Program-made: the position numbers and the translations under genes | Assembly: GCF_022899245.1 (NCBI RefSeq) | Contig: NZ_JALJAZ010000001.1 | Coordinates: 290,501 to 354,500, forward strand | Direction of reading: 5' to 3' | Origin: Falsirhodobacter halotolerans | GTDB taxonomy: Bacteria > Pseudomonadota > Alphaproteobacteria > Rhodobacterales > Rhodobacteraceae | DNA length: 64,000 nt | Part shown: positions 45,907-53,900 of the stretch, in pieces | How positions within the stretch are numbered: position 1 is the stretch's first letter | How the letters are laid out: every line of letters begins with the position of its first letter | The notes under the pieces: model-generated | The model's input: the letters and a program-made list of their open reading frames with translations, nothing else | Databases searched by the model: none | Told to the model about the DNA's origin: nothing

Positions 45907-47465
45907 ATTTCACCGCCCCCGACGACATTTGCCTGCGGGATTATCAGGAATCCGCAGTGGAGGTCCTGCGCGATGGCATCCGGCGCGGGGTGCGTCGGCA
46001 GATCCTGTGCGCGGGCACCGGGGCGGGAAAGACGGTCATCGCCGCCCATCTGCTGAAGCAGGCACATGAGAAGGGCTCCTATGCCCTGTTCCTGGTGGAC
46101 CGGGTCGCGCTGGTCAAGCAGACGAGCGACACCTTCGCGCGCTATGGTATTCCCCATGGCGTGGTGCAGGGCATAAACGACCGCTGGTCGCCCCGCGAAA
46201 ACGTGCAGGTGTGCTCGATCCAGACGCTGGCCCGCCGCATTCTGCCGCGCGATCCGGCGCTGATCGTCTATGACGAAGCCCATTGCCTTTACAAATCCAC
46301 GCTGGATTACATGGCCCAGCACCCCGACGCAGTGAAGGTGGGATTGACGGCGACGCCGTTCACCCCCGGCATGGGGCAGCACTGGGACGGCATGGTGAAT
46401 GTCCGATCCACTCGCAAGCTGATCGAGGACGGCCACCTGATCGAGCCGACGATCTTCGTGGCGAAAAGCCCCGATGATGCCGACCTGGGCCTGAACAAGT
46501 TCGGGGAGTTTTCGGACGACAGCGCCGCCTCGGCAGGCATCCGCATCGTCGGGGACGTCGTGTCCGAATGGATCGCCAAGACGCATCAGCATTTCGGGGG
46601 CCCGGCCAAGACCATCGTGTTTTCCCCGACCGTCGAACACGGGCGTGAGCTGTGCGCAGCCTTCGCCGCTGCGGGCTACAATTTCCAGCAGATCAGCTAT
46701 CTGGACCGCAGCGACGAGGAGCGGGCCGCGAAGATCGAGGAGTTCCGCCGCCCCGACACGATGATCCACGGCCTTGTGTCCTGCGGCGTGCTGACCAAGG
46801 GCTTCGACGTGCCGGACACGCTGATCGGCGTTTCCTGCAAGCCCTATCGCAAAAGCTTGTCCAGCCACATGCAGGAGATCGGGCGCGTCATGCGGTCCGC
46901 CTCGGGCAAAGACAAGGCGCTGTGGCTGGATCACAGCGGCAACGTCGAGCGGTTCGCGATCGACATGTTCGACGTCTGGGAACACGGGGCAGGGGAGTTG
47001 TCCAATGCCGAGAAGCGCGACACCACGCCCCGCAAGCGCGACGAGCAAGTCCGCGAGAAGGTCGTTTGCCCGGAATGCTCCGGCGCGCTGCGCGGCACCA
47101 CCTGCATGTGCTGCGGGTGGGAGAAGCCCGCGCGGTCCAGCATCGTAGCCGTTGATGGGGCGCTGCACCAATTCGACACGCAGAGCATTACCCTCAAGGC
47201 ACGCGACGGGTTGCGGGCGGCCTGCCTGTCGGATCCCCGAACGGTCTGGGATGCTGCGCTGGCGTTCTGCTTCGAGCGCAGCCGCAAGGGTGACGATCAC
47301 GCCATCCGCTGGGCGAAGAGCGTTTTTCGCAGCATCTATCCAAACGACTGGCCTGCGGGAAGCTGGGGCGTATCGCCGCCCGCGTTGGTGGACCAAGGGG
47401 CCTATGCCCTCATTGATCGGGAAACGAAGCGGTTCCGCAATGCCAGCAAGCGGAGGGCCGCATGA
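45900..47465 (+). CDS. phage superfamily 2 DNA helicase
   Basis: 521 residues from ATG 45900. Walker A GTGAGKT (39-45), DEAH box (125-128), motif III TATP (151-153 region), helicase C-domain with GVLTKGFDVP and motif VI QEIGRVMR (325-332). A four-cysteine zinc knuckle (C390, C393, C402, C405) and a winged C-terminal tail follow. It is a replicative or recombination helicase paired with the primase immediately downstream (4-nt overlap). Confidence 0.9.
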   Translation: MLNFTAPDDICLRDYQESAVEVLRDGIRRGVRRQILCAGTGAGKTVIAAHLLKQAHEKGSYALFLVDRVALVKQTSDTFARYGIPHGVVQGINDRWSPRENVQVCSIQTLARRILPRDPALIVYDEAHCLYKSTLDYMAQHPDAVKVGLTATPFTPGMGQHWDGMVNVRSTRKLIEDGHLIEPTIFVAKSPDDADLGLNKFGEFSDDSAASAGIRIVGDVVSEWIAKTHQHFGGPAKTIVFSPTVEHGRELCAAFAAAGYNFQQISYLDRSDEERAAKIEEFRRPDTMIHGLVSCGVLTKGFDVPDTLIGVSCKPYRKSLSSHMQEIGRVMRSASGKDKALWLDHSGNVERFAIDMFDVWEHGAGELSNAEKRDTTPRKRDEQVREKVVCPECSGALRGTTCMCCGWEKPARSSIVAVDGALHQFDTQSITLKARDGLRAACLSDPRTVWDAALAFCFERSRKGDDHAIRWAKSVFRSIYPNDWPAGSWGVSPPALVDQGAYALIDRETKRFRNASKRRAA

Positions 47466-48373
47466 TGCTGGACGATGCCATGCGCGAGGCCTGCCAAGCC
47501 ATTGGGATCGACGTGCCGAGGGCGCCCGCGCCCGGCCGGTGGGTCAAGTCCGCCGTTGTGGGCAAGGGGCGGCAGAACACATCGGGCCGCGTCCTGATTT
47601 TCGACGACCGCCAGGGCGGCATCGCGCACAACTGGGCCACCGGGCAGCAGCAGCGGTTCAGCGTGCGCGGTCCCGGTGCCGCACCGACGCCCATCCGACG
47701 CGATCCGGCCAAGGAGCAGCGGGATCAGGCGGATCAGCGCGCGATCGAGGCGACATGCCAGCGTATTGTGCGCGCCGCCCGCCCTCAGCCGCATCCCTAT
47801 CTGAACGCGAAGGGGTTCCCGGATGAGGAGGGGTTGGTCTGCGAGGATCTGCACCGTCATCTTCCTGCGGGTCGTCTGGGCGAGGTGCTGGCCAAAGCCA
47901 TGCCGGAAGGGCCTGGGCCGTTCCTGATTGTGCCGGGCCGGATCGGGGATCGCATCACAACGGTGCAGTTCATCGCCCCCGATGGAGCGAAGAAGAATAT
48001 CCTGCGCGGCATCATGGGCGGAGCTTCGCACCGGATCGCCACAGGGCGCGAAACGTGGGTATGCGAGGGCATCGCCACCGCGCTGACCATCCGCGCCGCC
48101 CTGCGCTTCATGGGGCGTTCCGCGACCGTGTTGGCCGCCTTTTCCGCATCCAATGTCGCGAAGGTCGCAGCGGGCATTCCCGGTTCGATCATCGCCGCGG
48201 ACAACGACAAGCCTGTCGAGCAGTTCGGCGGGCTTGGCACGGGCGAATTCTATGCCCGTCGCAGCGGCTTGCGGTGGTCCATGCCGCCCGCCGCCGGGGA
48301 TTTCAACGACATGATGCAGCAGGACGGCTTGCGCGCCGTGGCCGTGCATTTGCGGGGTGTCAGCATGGGTTAA
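47462..48373 (+). CDS. Toprim-domain phage primase-like protein
   Basis: 303 residues. N-terminal part lacks the zinc-finger cysteines of full primases but has the RVLIFDDRQGGIAHNWATG segment; the Toprim core carries VCEGIATA (200-207) and AADND (245-249), as in P4-alpha-like and Toprim_3 proteins. Follows the helicase with a 4-nt overlap, forming a helicase-primase pair. Confidence 0.85.
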   Translation: MMLDDAMREACQAIGIDVPRAPAPGRWVKSAVVGKGRQNTSGRVLIFDDRQGGIAHNWATGQQQRFSVRGPGAAPTPIRRDPAKEQRDQADQRAIEATCQRIVRAARPQPHPYLNAKGFPDEEGLVCEDLHRHLPAGRLGEVLAKAMPEGPGPFLIVPGRIGDRITTVQFIAPDGAKKNILRGIMGGASHRIATGRETWVCEGIATALTIRAALRFMGRSATVLAAFSASNVAKVAAGIPGSIIAADNDKPVEQFGGLGTGEFYARRSGLRWSMPPAAGDFNDMMQQDGLRAVAVHLRGVSMG

Positions 48374-48859
48374 GACGTATCCGAAGTGAGCCATTGGGTG
48401 CATGGTTCACGGGTTCGATCCCTGCGAGGCAATCAGGGGGGATCGCGGTGAAAGATCGGGTTGGTAACCGATTGGCACAGCCGGAAATGACCATCATAGC
48501 CGCATCGCTTCCTAATCATCAGGCCCTACCCCGGAACATGACGGGATGGGAAACCCCGGCAGGGGAGGCGGCACGCCCATTACCCGCACAGGATGCCCCC
48601 ACAAAGGGAGCAGCCGCCCGCGTGTCGCCGTCAAAGCGCGCGGGAAGGTGCCGCCAGGTCCCCTTTGGGGAGTGAAGCGAAGGCCATGGATCGACAGCCT
48701 GACCCCGATCCCGCGCAGGAACAGCGCAGCCTCTTTGACGGTGTGTGATGCCTGTCCCTCGTCCGACACGCAGAACCGCGCTTCGCCCCGACGACGGGCG
48801 AAGTGTGCCTTTGCCGAACCCTGAACCGATCCGCAGCATCACGAGAGAAGTAAGAACGG
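48374..48859 (+). other. 486-bp region with only weak gene candidates
   Basis: After the primase stop there is a tRNA T-arm-like string (48406-48424) without a foldable tRNA, one plausible small gene (48448-48675, listed separately) and a 20-codon frame at 48686-48748 whose C-terminus QRSLFDGV resembles a clamp-binding peptide. No clear promoter or terminator is seen. Confidence 0.5.
48448..48675 (+). CDS. possible small phage protein
   Basis: 75 codons from GTG 48448, with six G at 48436-48441 as a well-spaced ribosome-binding site. The product (KDRVGNRLAQPEMTIIAASL ...) is polar and shows no domain. Reported because of the ribosome-binding site and lack of any other gene here. Confidence 0.35.
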   Translation: MKDRVGNRLAQPEMTIIAASLPNHQALPRNMTGWETPAGEAARPLPAQDAPTKGAAARVSPSKRAGRCRQVPFGE

Positions 48860-49138
48860 ATGAACGAGGAAACACAGACCCCGAAGAAACGCGCGACGCG
48901 GGCGGAACGCTTCAAACGACGGGCGGAAGCCGCAGAGAGGCTGGACGAAATTGCCCACCATGTGGCCGAGATCAGAAGGAACGACGAAATGGGATCGCAC
49001 TACACATTCTGGTCGCATCTTGGCGAGCGCGGGGAATGGTGGCCGGGGTCGCAGCACTGGACCGCGCCGGATCGCATCGACATGTTCGGCAGTTTCGATG
49101 AGTTCGTGACCTGGCTGTCCAAGGAGGGCGGCGCATGA
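48860..49138 (+). CDS. small phage protein with HLGxxGEWW motif
   Basis: 92 residues from ATG 48860 (AGAGAAGTAAG upstream). Basic coiled N-terminus (KKRATRAERFKRRAEAAERL), then HYTFWSHLGERGEWWPGSQHW. The HLGxxGEWW core recurs in the 45-residue protein at 44012. Overlaps the next gene by 4 nt. Confidence 0.6.
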   Translation: MNEETQTPKKRATRAERFKRRAEAAERLDEIAHHVAEIRRNDEMGSHYTFWSHLGERGEWWPGSQHWTAPDRIDMFGSFDEFVTWLSKEGGA

Positions 49139-49428
49139 GCATCACAGCCGCCGAGGCTGCGGCCTGCCGCCGTCTTTGGGCATCCGTCCTGCTGGCGGCC
49201 TTGGACGACTTCAATCGAGACCACAGCCGGGCCAGTCGCCCGGATCTCGTTTTGGCGCGCGCACGGCGGTATTTCGTCAGCCGAGACGGACGCCAAGTCG
49301 CTTCCATGGCCGGGGTCGATGTGGATGCGGATCACGTTCTTGATGTGATTGCTCTGCCGCGAGATGCCTTCCGTCGGCGGCTGTATCTGCGGCCGGATCG
49401 TCTCGGGGTCACGGGGGAAGACACATGA
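49135..49428 (+). CDS. phage protein of unknown function
   Basis: 97 residues; helical (AACRRLWASVLLAALDDFNRDH), with ARRYFVSRDGRQVASMAGVD and a C-terminal ALPRDAFRRRL. The phrase resembles small phage proteins annotated only as hypothetical. Coupled to its neighbours by 4-nt overlaps. Confidence 0.6.
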   Translation: MSITAAEAAACRRLWASVLLAALDDFNRDHSRASRPDLVLARARRYFVSRDGRQVASMAGVDVDADHVLDVIALPRDAFRRRLYLRPDRLGVTGEDT

Positions 49429-49697
49429 CCCCCGCCGACACCGTCCAGATGCCCCGTCGTCGCTTTCAAGCCTTGGCCGAAGAGGTGGCCGAGGCCTATG
49501 GCATCAGCCCCGCCGAATTGCTGGGAGAGGACCGGAGCCGCCACCTGTCCCACCCCCGTCAGCATCTCTACGCCTTGGCGCAGGAGCGGTTGGGCTGGTC
49601 CACCACTCGCATAGGGGCCGCCGTGGGGCGAGACCACAGCACCGTTCACTATGGCATCCGGCGGGCCCGGGAGCGCATCGCGCGGGGTGACGCATGA
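49425..49697 (+). CDS. isolated DnaA domain IV-like protein
   Basis: 90 residues. RQHLYALAQERLGWSTTRIG (45-64) followed by GRDHSTVHYGIRRARERI (68-85) is the DnaA C-terminal DNA-binding domain, including the DnaA-box-reading GRDHSTV signature; AAA+ and N-terminal domains are absent. It could bind DnaA boxes in the phage or host origin. 4-nt overlaps on both sides. Confidence 0.82.
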   Translation: MTPADTVQMPRRRFQALAEEVAEAYGISPAELLGEDRSRHLSHPRQHLYALAQERLGWSTTRIGAAVGRDHSTVHYGIRRARERIARGDA

Positions 49698-49867
49698 CCG
49701 AGCGATACGGCAACCGGCGCGTCGTCACGATGTATGCCGAGATCAACGAATTGCGGCGCGCCATCCGCGCCCACGACAGCGAAGCCACCGAGGCCGCATG
49801 GGACAAGGTCGAAGCGCATATCGACTACGCCTACGGCCACCCGACACCGAGCAGGGAAGAACCATGA
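49694..49867 (+). CDS. small phage protein of unknown function
   Basis: 57 residues from ATG 49694 (MTERYGNRRVVTMYAEINEL); a helical protein with many charged residues. Its start overlaps the DnaA-like gene by 4 nt and its stop overlaps the next start by 4 nt, which supports it as a real coupled gene. Confidence 0.6.
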   Translation: MTERYGNRRVVTMYAEINELRRAIRAHDSEATEAAWDKVEAHIDYAYGHPTPSREEP

Positions 49868-50463
49868 AACATGACCGCTATGCCGCCCAGATCGCCGCCG
49901 CCACCAAGGCCCCGGCGCGCACGGGTCAGATCAGCAAGGATCAGGCCAAGAAGGCGCGGCAGCGCGAGCGCAAACATGCCAAACGCGACGCGTCCGCCGC
50001 CGTAACCGCCGATATCTGGCAAGATCGGGAGGGCAAGGCCCGCCCAACGGACGAGCGGCGCGCGCGGGGCGCATGGGTATTGCGTGATGGAGAGGAGGCC
50101 GGTGTGACGGTGGCGGTGGATGAACACGCGCACGTGCTTGATCAGATGCTGGCCAAGAAGCTGATCACCGCAGACCAGTGCCTGGCGGGGCACGACTTCG
50201 CGGCGCTGATGGAGCGCACCCGCATGGTGTCGGCGGGTCGTTCCTGCCTCGATTTCACGCCGGTCGGGTATGAGGGGGACAACGATCCGACGCACGGCGA
50301 GTTGCGCGACGCGTCAGAGCGCAAGGTGCTTTATGCCCAGATGGGATCGTGGGTCTGGAGCGAGATGCGGATGGTCTGCCATCAGGGCTTCTGGCCGGAC
50401 CGGCTGGACCGGCTGCGCGAGGGGCTGGACATGGCGGCGAAATATTGGGCGGGGAAAAGATAG
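49864..50463 (+). CDS. phage protein before the late region, unknown function
   Basis: 199 residues from ATG 49864. A basic N-terminus (KKARQRERKHAKRDA, about 27-41) suggests nucleic-acid binding; the rest has GWVWSEMRMVCHQGFWPDRLDRL-type conserved aromatic residues without a family I know. It is the last gene of the rightward early operon and sits where lambdoid phages have the late antiterminator Q; that role is only a positional guess. Confidence 0.6.
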   Translation: MKHDRYAAQIAAATKAPARTGQISKDQAKKARQRERKHAKRDASAAVTADIWQDREGKARPTDERRARGAWVLRDGEEAGVTVAVDEHAHVLDQMLAKKLITADQCLAGHDFAALMERTRMVSAGRSCLDFTPVGYEGDNDPTHGELRDASERKVLYAQMGSWVWSEMRMVCHQGFWPDRLDRLREGLDMAAKYWAGKR

Positions 50464-50604
50464 GCCTTGTCGGGCGTTTCGAAATGGGCTATTTCAGTGG
50501 GTGACGACGTATGTCTTGAGCGCGGGCCGAAAGGTGCCGCGCTTTTTGCATTCCGCCGTCTGTCCAATCCGCCCCACCCGATACGGGCAGGGCGGACGGC
50601 TCCA

Positions 50605-50697
50605 TCACCGGCGCTTCAAGAGCACGATCAGTGTGGCCAGCCACGCAGCGAGCGACGCGGTCTGCAGAATGAGGGACGTGATTTCAAACGTGGTCAT
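50605..50697 (-). CDS. 30-residue membrane peptide, copy 1
   Basis: MTTFEITSLILQTASLAAWL then ATLIVLLKRR: one transmembrane helix with a basic end. GGAGGAAAGC precedes ATG 50697. It overlaps the HTH gene stop by 4 nt. It is similar to the peptide at 50943-51032 (TSLxLQxxxLA...LIVxxxRR pattern). Confidence 0.55.
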   Translation of the reverse strand: MTTFEITSLILQTASLAAWLATLIVLLKRR

Positions 50698-50876
50698 GCT
50701 TTCCTCCAAGGGGGCAGGCCATGGCATATTGCAGAGCAGGCCAAGGCGATGTGAAGCGGCGCACCGTTGCGCTTGTATCGGGTGATCGTATCGTTGCTGA
50801 CGCCCAACTGGCGGGCTGCCTCGCGCCCTGAGATGTCGCGCAGGTTGAGCCAAGCCAAGAAGTCGTCGGCGCTCAT
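50694..50876 (-). CDS. small helix-turn-helix regulator
   Basis: 60 residues from ATG 50876 (MSADDFLAWLNLRDISGREA); ATG 50888 would add four. HTH reads GREAARQLGVSNDTITRYKRNGAP. It lies between two similar membrane peptides on the - strand and probably acts on the inverted repeats at 51098-51188; that is inferred from position. Confidence 0.65.
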   Translation of the reverse strand: MSADDFLAWLNLRDISGREAARQLGVSNDTITRYKRNGAPLHIALACSAICHGLPPWRKA

Positions 50877-50942
50877 TGCCTCAGGCATCTGTTTCTCCTA
50901 TGTTGAGGGAGGTGGAGCGGGCCTTTCGACCCGCCCCTTTCT

Positions 50943-51032
50943 TCACTTCCTCCGGCTGGCGACTATCAGAGCGGCAATTCCGATAGCCAGCTGGAGGGCC
51001 TGAAGAACCAAGGAAGTGGTTTCGTATTCCAT
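50943..51032 (-). CDS. 29-residue membrane peptide, copy 2
   Basis: MEYETTSLVLQALQLAIGIA then ALIVASRRK: one transmembrane helix and basic C-terminus, resembling the peptide at 50605-50697. GGAGAGGAG lies upstream of ATG 51032. First gene of the leftward mini-locus, 64 nt after the predicted start site. Confidence 0.55.
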   Translation of the reverse strand: MEYETTSLVLQALQLAIGIAALIVASRRK

Positions 51033-51097
51033 CCTTGATCTCCTCTCCGATCATCTTGCCCTGACCGTTTGGGCTGGTTGGCCTCGCGCCTTCCATG

Positions 51098-51188
51098 TCC
51101 TTAATATAGGACGACCGATGCAGTCAGGCAAGAGAAAACGTCATTAAATAATGACAAATGTGGTGTGTTTTATCCCTATATTAGGATA
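51098..51188. promoter_or_regulatory. operator/promoter region with three inverted repeats
   Basis: Three palindromes: TCCTTAATATAGGA (51098-51111), GTCATTAAATAATGAC (51140-51155) and TATCCCTATATTAGGATA (51171-51188). The first and third share TCC..ATATTA..GGA when one is reversed. On the - strand TTGCCT (51131-51126), 17-nt spacer and TATATT (51108-51103) make a promoter whose -10 lies in the first repeat, driving the mini-locus. The region is clearly AT-richer than its surroundings. Confidence 0.6.
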
Positions 51189-51270
51189 AACGCCGTCACG
51201 TCAATCGTATGAGGGCCCGTGGCCTCGGCCCCATGCATCCCAGCCGGGCGGTCAATTCGGGTAAAGCAGC

Positions 51271-51564
51271 ATGATCCGTCCCAGCGGCGCAACCGACGCC
51301 CGATACAAGACAGCGCGATGGCAGCGCCTCCGGGAGCGCATCATCGCCCGCGATAGTGCCGAATGCCAGATGTGCGGATGCCTGACCACCTCGGGCCGCT
51401 CGGGCCCCTCCGCCGCAGAGGTGGATCACAAGGTGCCCCACCGTGGGGATGACGACCTGTTCTGGGACGCCACAAACCTCCAGTGCCTGTGCAAGCGGTG
51501 TCACGGGTCGGTCAAGGCGAGGCAGGAGCGCGGCAGTAGGATGCAGCGGTCGGACGGCTGGTGA
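51271..51564 (+). CDS. phage HNH endonuclease
   Basis: 97 residues: CQMCG (C32, C35), VDHKVPHRGD (D52, H53), NLQCLCKRCH (C74, C77). HNH proteins next to the terminase are needed for cos cleavage in HK97-like phages. It directly precedes the small terminase. Confidence 0.85.
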   Translation: MIRPSGATDARYKTARWQRLRERIIARDSAECQMCGCLTTSGRSGPSAAEVDHKVPHRGDDDLFWDATNLQCLCKRCHGSVKARQERGSRMQRSDGW

Positions 51565-51742
51565 ACCGGGGGGATCGGACCGATTTTTTGCCTTTCGGCC
51601 CCGATTTTCCGCCGATTTTCATTGACATGCAAAAATGTCACATTTTTAGGGCCCCTCGATAAAAAAGAGGGGGGGTAGGTCCGCCAGACCCGCGCCCCAG
51701 GTCCGATTTCACTGAGAACGCTTGCGAAAGAGGGGTGTCCCC
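51565..51742. promoter_or_regulatory. gap with inverted repeats before the terminase genes
   Basis: 178 bp with no gene. TGACAT (51623-51628)/ATGTCA (51635-51640) is a 6-bp inverted repeat around gcaaaa, and CCCCTC/GAGGGG (51652-51657/51667-51672) encloses an A-rich loop. Position beside HNH and terminase makes it a candidate cos region; this is unproven. Confidence 0.35.
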
Positions 51743-52135
51743 GTGACGTACCGGATGCCCACGTACAGCCGCGTGTTCGAGGCCCATGGCCAAGCGGAGG
51801 AAATGGCTGCCTTCGCGGCGGTCCTGTGGAAGGAACGCATGGCCGATCTGAAGGCTCGCAAGCTGGTCACATCGGGCCGCGTGCGGATCGTGGACCGCTA
51901 TGTCCGCGCGCTGACCGAATACGAGTTCCTCTATCCGCAGGCCATGGCCGAGGGGCCGACGCTGCAGGCGGAAAGCGGCGGGCAGTTCGCCAACATGCGG
52001 TGGCATGCGGTCGGAAAGCTGAACGAGCAGATCATGAAGTTCGAGGCCGCGCTGGCGATCCCGGCGAAGCATGACGAGGGCGACGCCCCGGCGCCGCCCC
52101 GACCGAAGTCCAAGGCGAGTAGGTATCTTGACTGA
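51743..52135 (+). CDS. terminase small subunit
   Basis: 130 residues from GTG 51743 (GAGGGG at 51730-51735); TTG 51722 is possible. Helical, with VTSGRVRIVDRYVRALTEYEFLY and WHAVGKLNEQIMKFEAALAI, the P27/phage_terminase-small pattern, placed directly before the large subunit. It recognises phage DNA for packaging. Confidence 0.75.
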   Translation: MTYRMPTYSRVFEAHGQAEEMAAFAAVLWKERMADLKARKLVTSGRVRIVDRYVRALTEYEFLYPQAMAEGPTLQAESGGQFANMRWHAVGKLNEQIMKFEAALAIPAKHDEGDAPAPPRPKSKASRYLD

Positions 52136-53900
52136 TCGGACGACGGAATGGGCGCGCAAGGTGGTGGCGGGCAAGATCATCGTTGGGGAGTTGGTGCGGC
52201 TCGCGGCGGAACGGCATCTGCGCGACCTGAAGGACGGCAAGAAGCGCGGGCTATCGTGGGACGTCGCCGCGGCGGAGCGGGCGATAGATTTTTTCCCCTC
52301 GGTCCTCAGCATCACGGAGGGCGCGAAGGTCGGCGAGCCGTTCAATCTGCTGCCCTGGCACCTGTTCGTGGTCGGATCGATCTATGGCTGGAAGGACGCA
52401 AACGGGCTGCGCCGGTTTCGGTTCGTGTGGATGGAAACGGGCAAAGGGCAGGCGAAGTCGCCGCTGATGGCAGGCTTGGGCCTTTACGAGATCATCGGGC
52501 GGAAGAAGCGGCGGGCGGAGGTCTATTGCATCGGCGAGGATCGGAAGACGGCGAACGTGATGTTCCGGGATGCCGTGGCCATGTGCCGCGCCCCGATCCC
52601 GGACGAGGGTGAAGATACGCTTGAGACGACGCAACGGGTGATGATCCGGGGCACGGGGGACAACGCCTGGCGGATCGAGCATCCGTCCAGCGGATCGAAG
52701 TTCGAGCCGGTCGCCAACAGCGATGCGATCTCCGGGCCGAAGCCGGTTCTCGTTCTCGGGGACGAGATCCACGAGATGAAATCGAACAAGGCCATTTCGG
52801 TCTGGCGCGCGGCCATCGCCAAGATGTCCGGCGATCCCATGATGGTTCTGGGCACGAACACGCCGTCGGTCGATCAGCAGGTGGGGACGGAATACAGCGA
52901 GTATTTCCAGCGCGTCCTGCGCGGGGAGAACACCGATGACAGCGCGTTCGCGTTCATCGCGCGGACGGACAAGGGCGATGACCCGTTCCACGATGAAAGC
53001 TGCTGGGTGAAATCGCTTCCCGCGCTCGGGATCACCTATCCGATCGACAACGTCCGCAAGGAGGTCCAGACCTCGCGCAACATGATCAGCACGGCGCTGA
53101 CGACGAAGCGGCTCTACTTCGGCATTCCAGTCGGGACGGCGGGGTTCTGGATCGCGGAGGATGCCTGGGAGGGGACGCAGGGCGAGATCGACGAGGCCGA
53201 GATGGTCGGTCGCAGGCTGCACCTGTCTCTCGACCTGTCGGAGAAGAACGACCTGACGGCTCTGTCCGGGTGCTGGGAGGGAGAGCGCCTGGCGGTCAAG
53301 ACGTGGTATTTCACGACCGAGGAGCGTCTGGACGAGCGCAGTACGGCGGATCAGATCCCGTATCGGGAAATCGAAGCGACCGGTCAGCTGACCATCACCA
53401 AGAGCGCGACGATCGACTATTCCTATGTGGTCCAGCGGGTGCAGAAGCTGTGCGCGGATCACGACGTCGAGCAGCTGGTGGTGGACAGCACCTTCATCCA
53501 GAACTTCATGCGCGCCGCCGAGGAGGCGGGGTTCGCGTGCTGGATGTATGACGGTGACGAGCGGTCCTCCGGTGTGGGCCTCAAGATCGTGCGCCATGCC
53601 CAAGGCGGCAAGGTGGTGTTCGAGGAGAAGATGCTCTGCATGCCGCTCTCGATGCGGCATCTGGAGGACAAGATCCTGAAGGGTGAACTCGTCATTGATC
53701 GGAACCGGCTGACGACGATCTGCGCATCTAATGCCGTGGTGCAGTCTGACGCGTTCAAGAACAAGTACTTCCACAAGAACCGTTCACGCGGGCGGATCGA
53801 CGGGATGGTGACGATCGCCATGGCGGTCGGATCGGCGGCGAGCCAGATGGACGCGCGGTCGCGGTCCTATCTCGAGGATGAGGATTTGATCGTCTTATGA
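52128..53900 (+). CDS. terminase large subunit
   Basis: 590 residues from TTG 52128, which overlaps the small-subunit stop by 8 nt; no ATG fits the family N-terminus (TDRTTEWARKVVAGK). ATPase centre: Walker A-like METGKGQAKS (102-111) and Walker B VLVLGDEIHE (about 207-216). The nuclease domain begins with LDLSEKNDL (Asp369). HK97-type packaging motor. Confidence 0.9.
   Translation: MTDRTTEWARKVVAGKIIVGELVRLAAERHLRDLKDGKKRGLSWDVAAAERAIDFFPSVLSITEGAKVGEPFNLLPWHLFVVGSIYGWKDANGLRRFRFVWMETGKGQAKSPLMAGLGLYEIIGRKKRRAEVYCIGEDRKTANVMFRDAVAMCRAPIPDEGEDTLETTQRVMIRGTGDNAWRIEHPSSGSKFEPVANSDAISGPKPVLVLGDEIHEMKSNKAISVWRAAIAKMSGDPMMVLGTNTPSVDQQVGTEYSEYFQRVLRGENTDDSAFAFIARTDKGDDPFHDESCWVKSLPALGITYPIDNVRKEVQTSRNMISTALTTKRLYFGIPVGTAGFWIAEDAWEGTQGEIDEAEMVGRRLHLSLDLSEKNDLTALSGCWEGERLAVKTWYFTTEERLDERSTADQIPYREIEATGQLTITKSATIDYSYVVQRVQKLCADHDVEQLVVDSTFIQNFMRAAEEAGFACWMYDGDERSSGVGLKIVRHAQGGKVVFEEKMLCMPLSMRHLEDKILKGELVIDRNRLTTICASNAVVQSDAFKNKYFHKNRSRGRIDGMVTIAMAVGSAASQMDARSRSYLEDEDLIVL

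Noticed and set aside
48390-48430. tRNA-like T arm (GGGTTCGATCCC) after the primase gene
   Set aside because: No acceptor, D or anticodon stem could be folded at the right distance upstream; 3' CCA is missing.
48686-48748. 20-codon peptide ending QRSLFDGV, like a clamp-binding motif
   Set aside because: Too short and without a ribosome-binding site; a five-residue motif match is weak evidence. Mentioned only in the gap entry.
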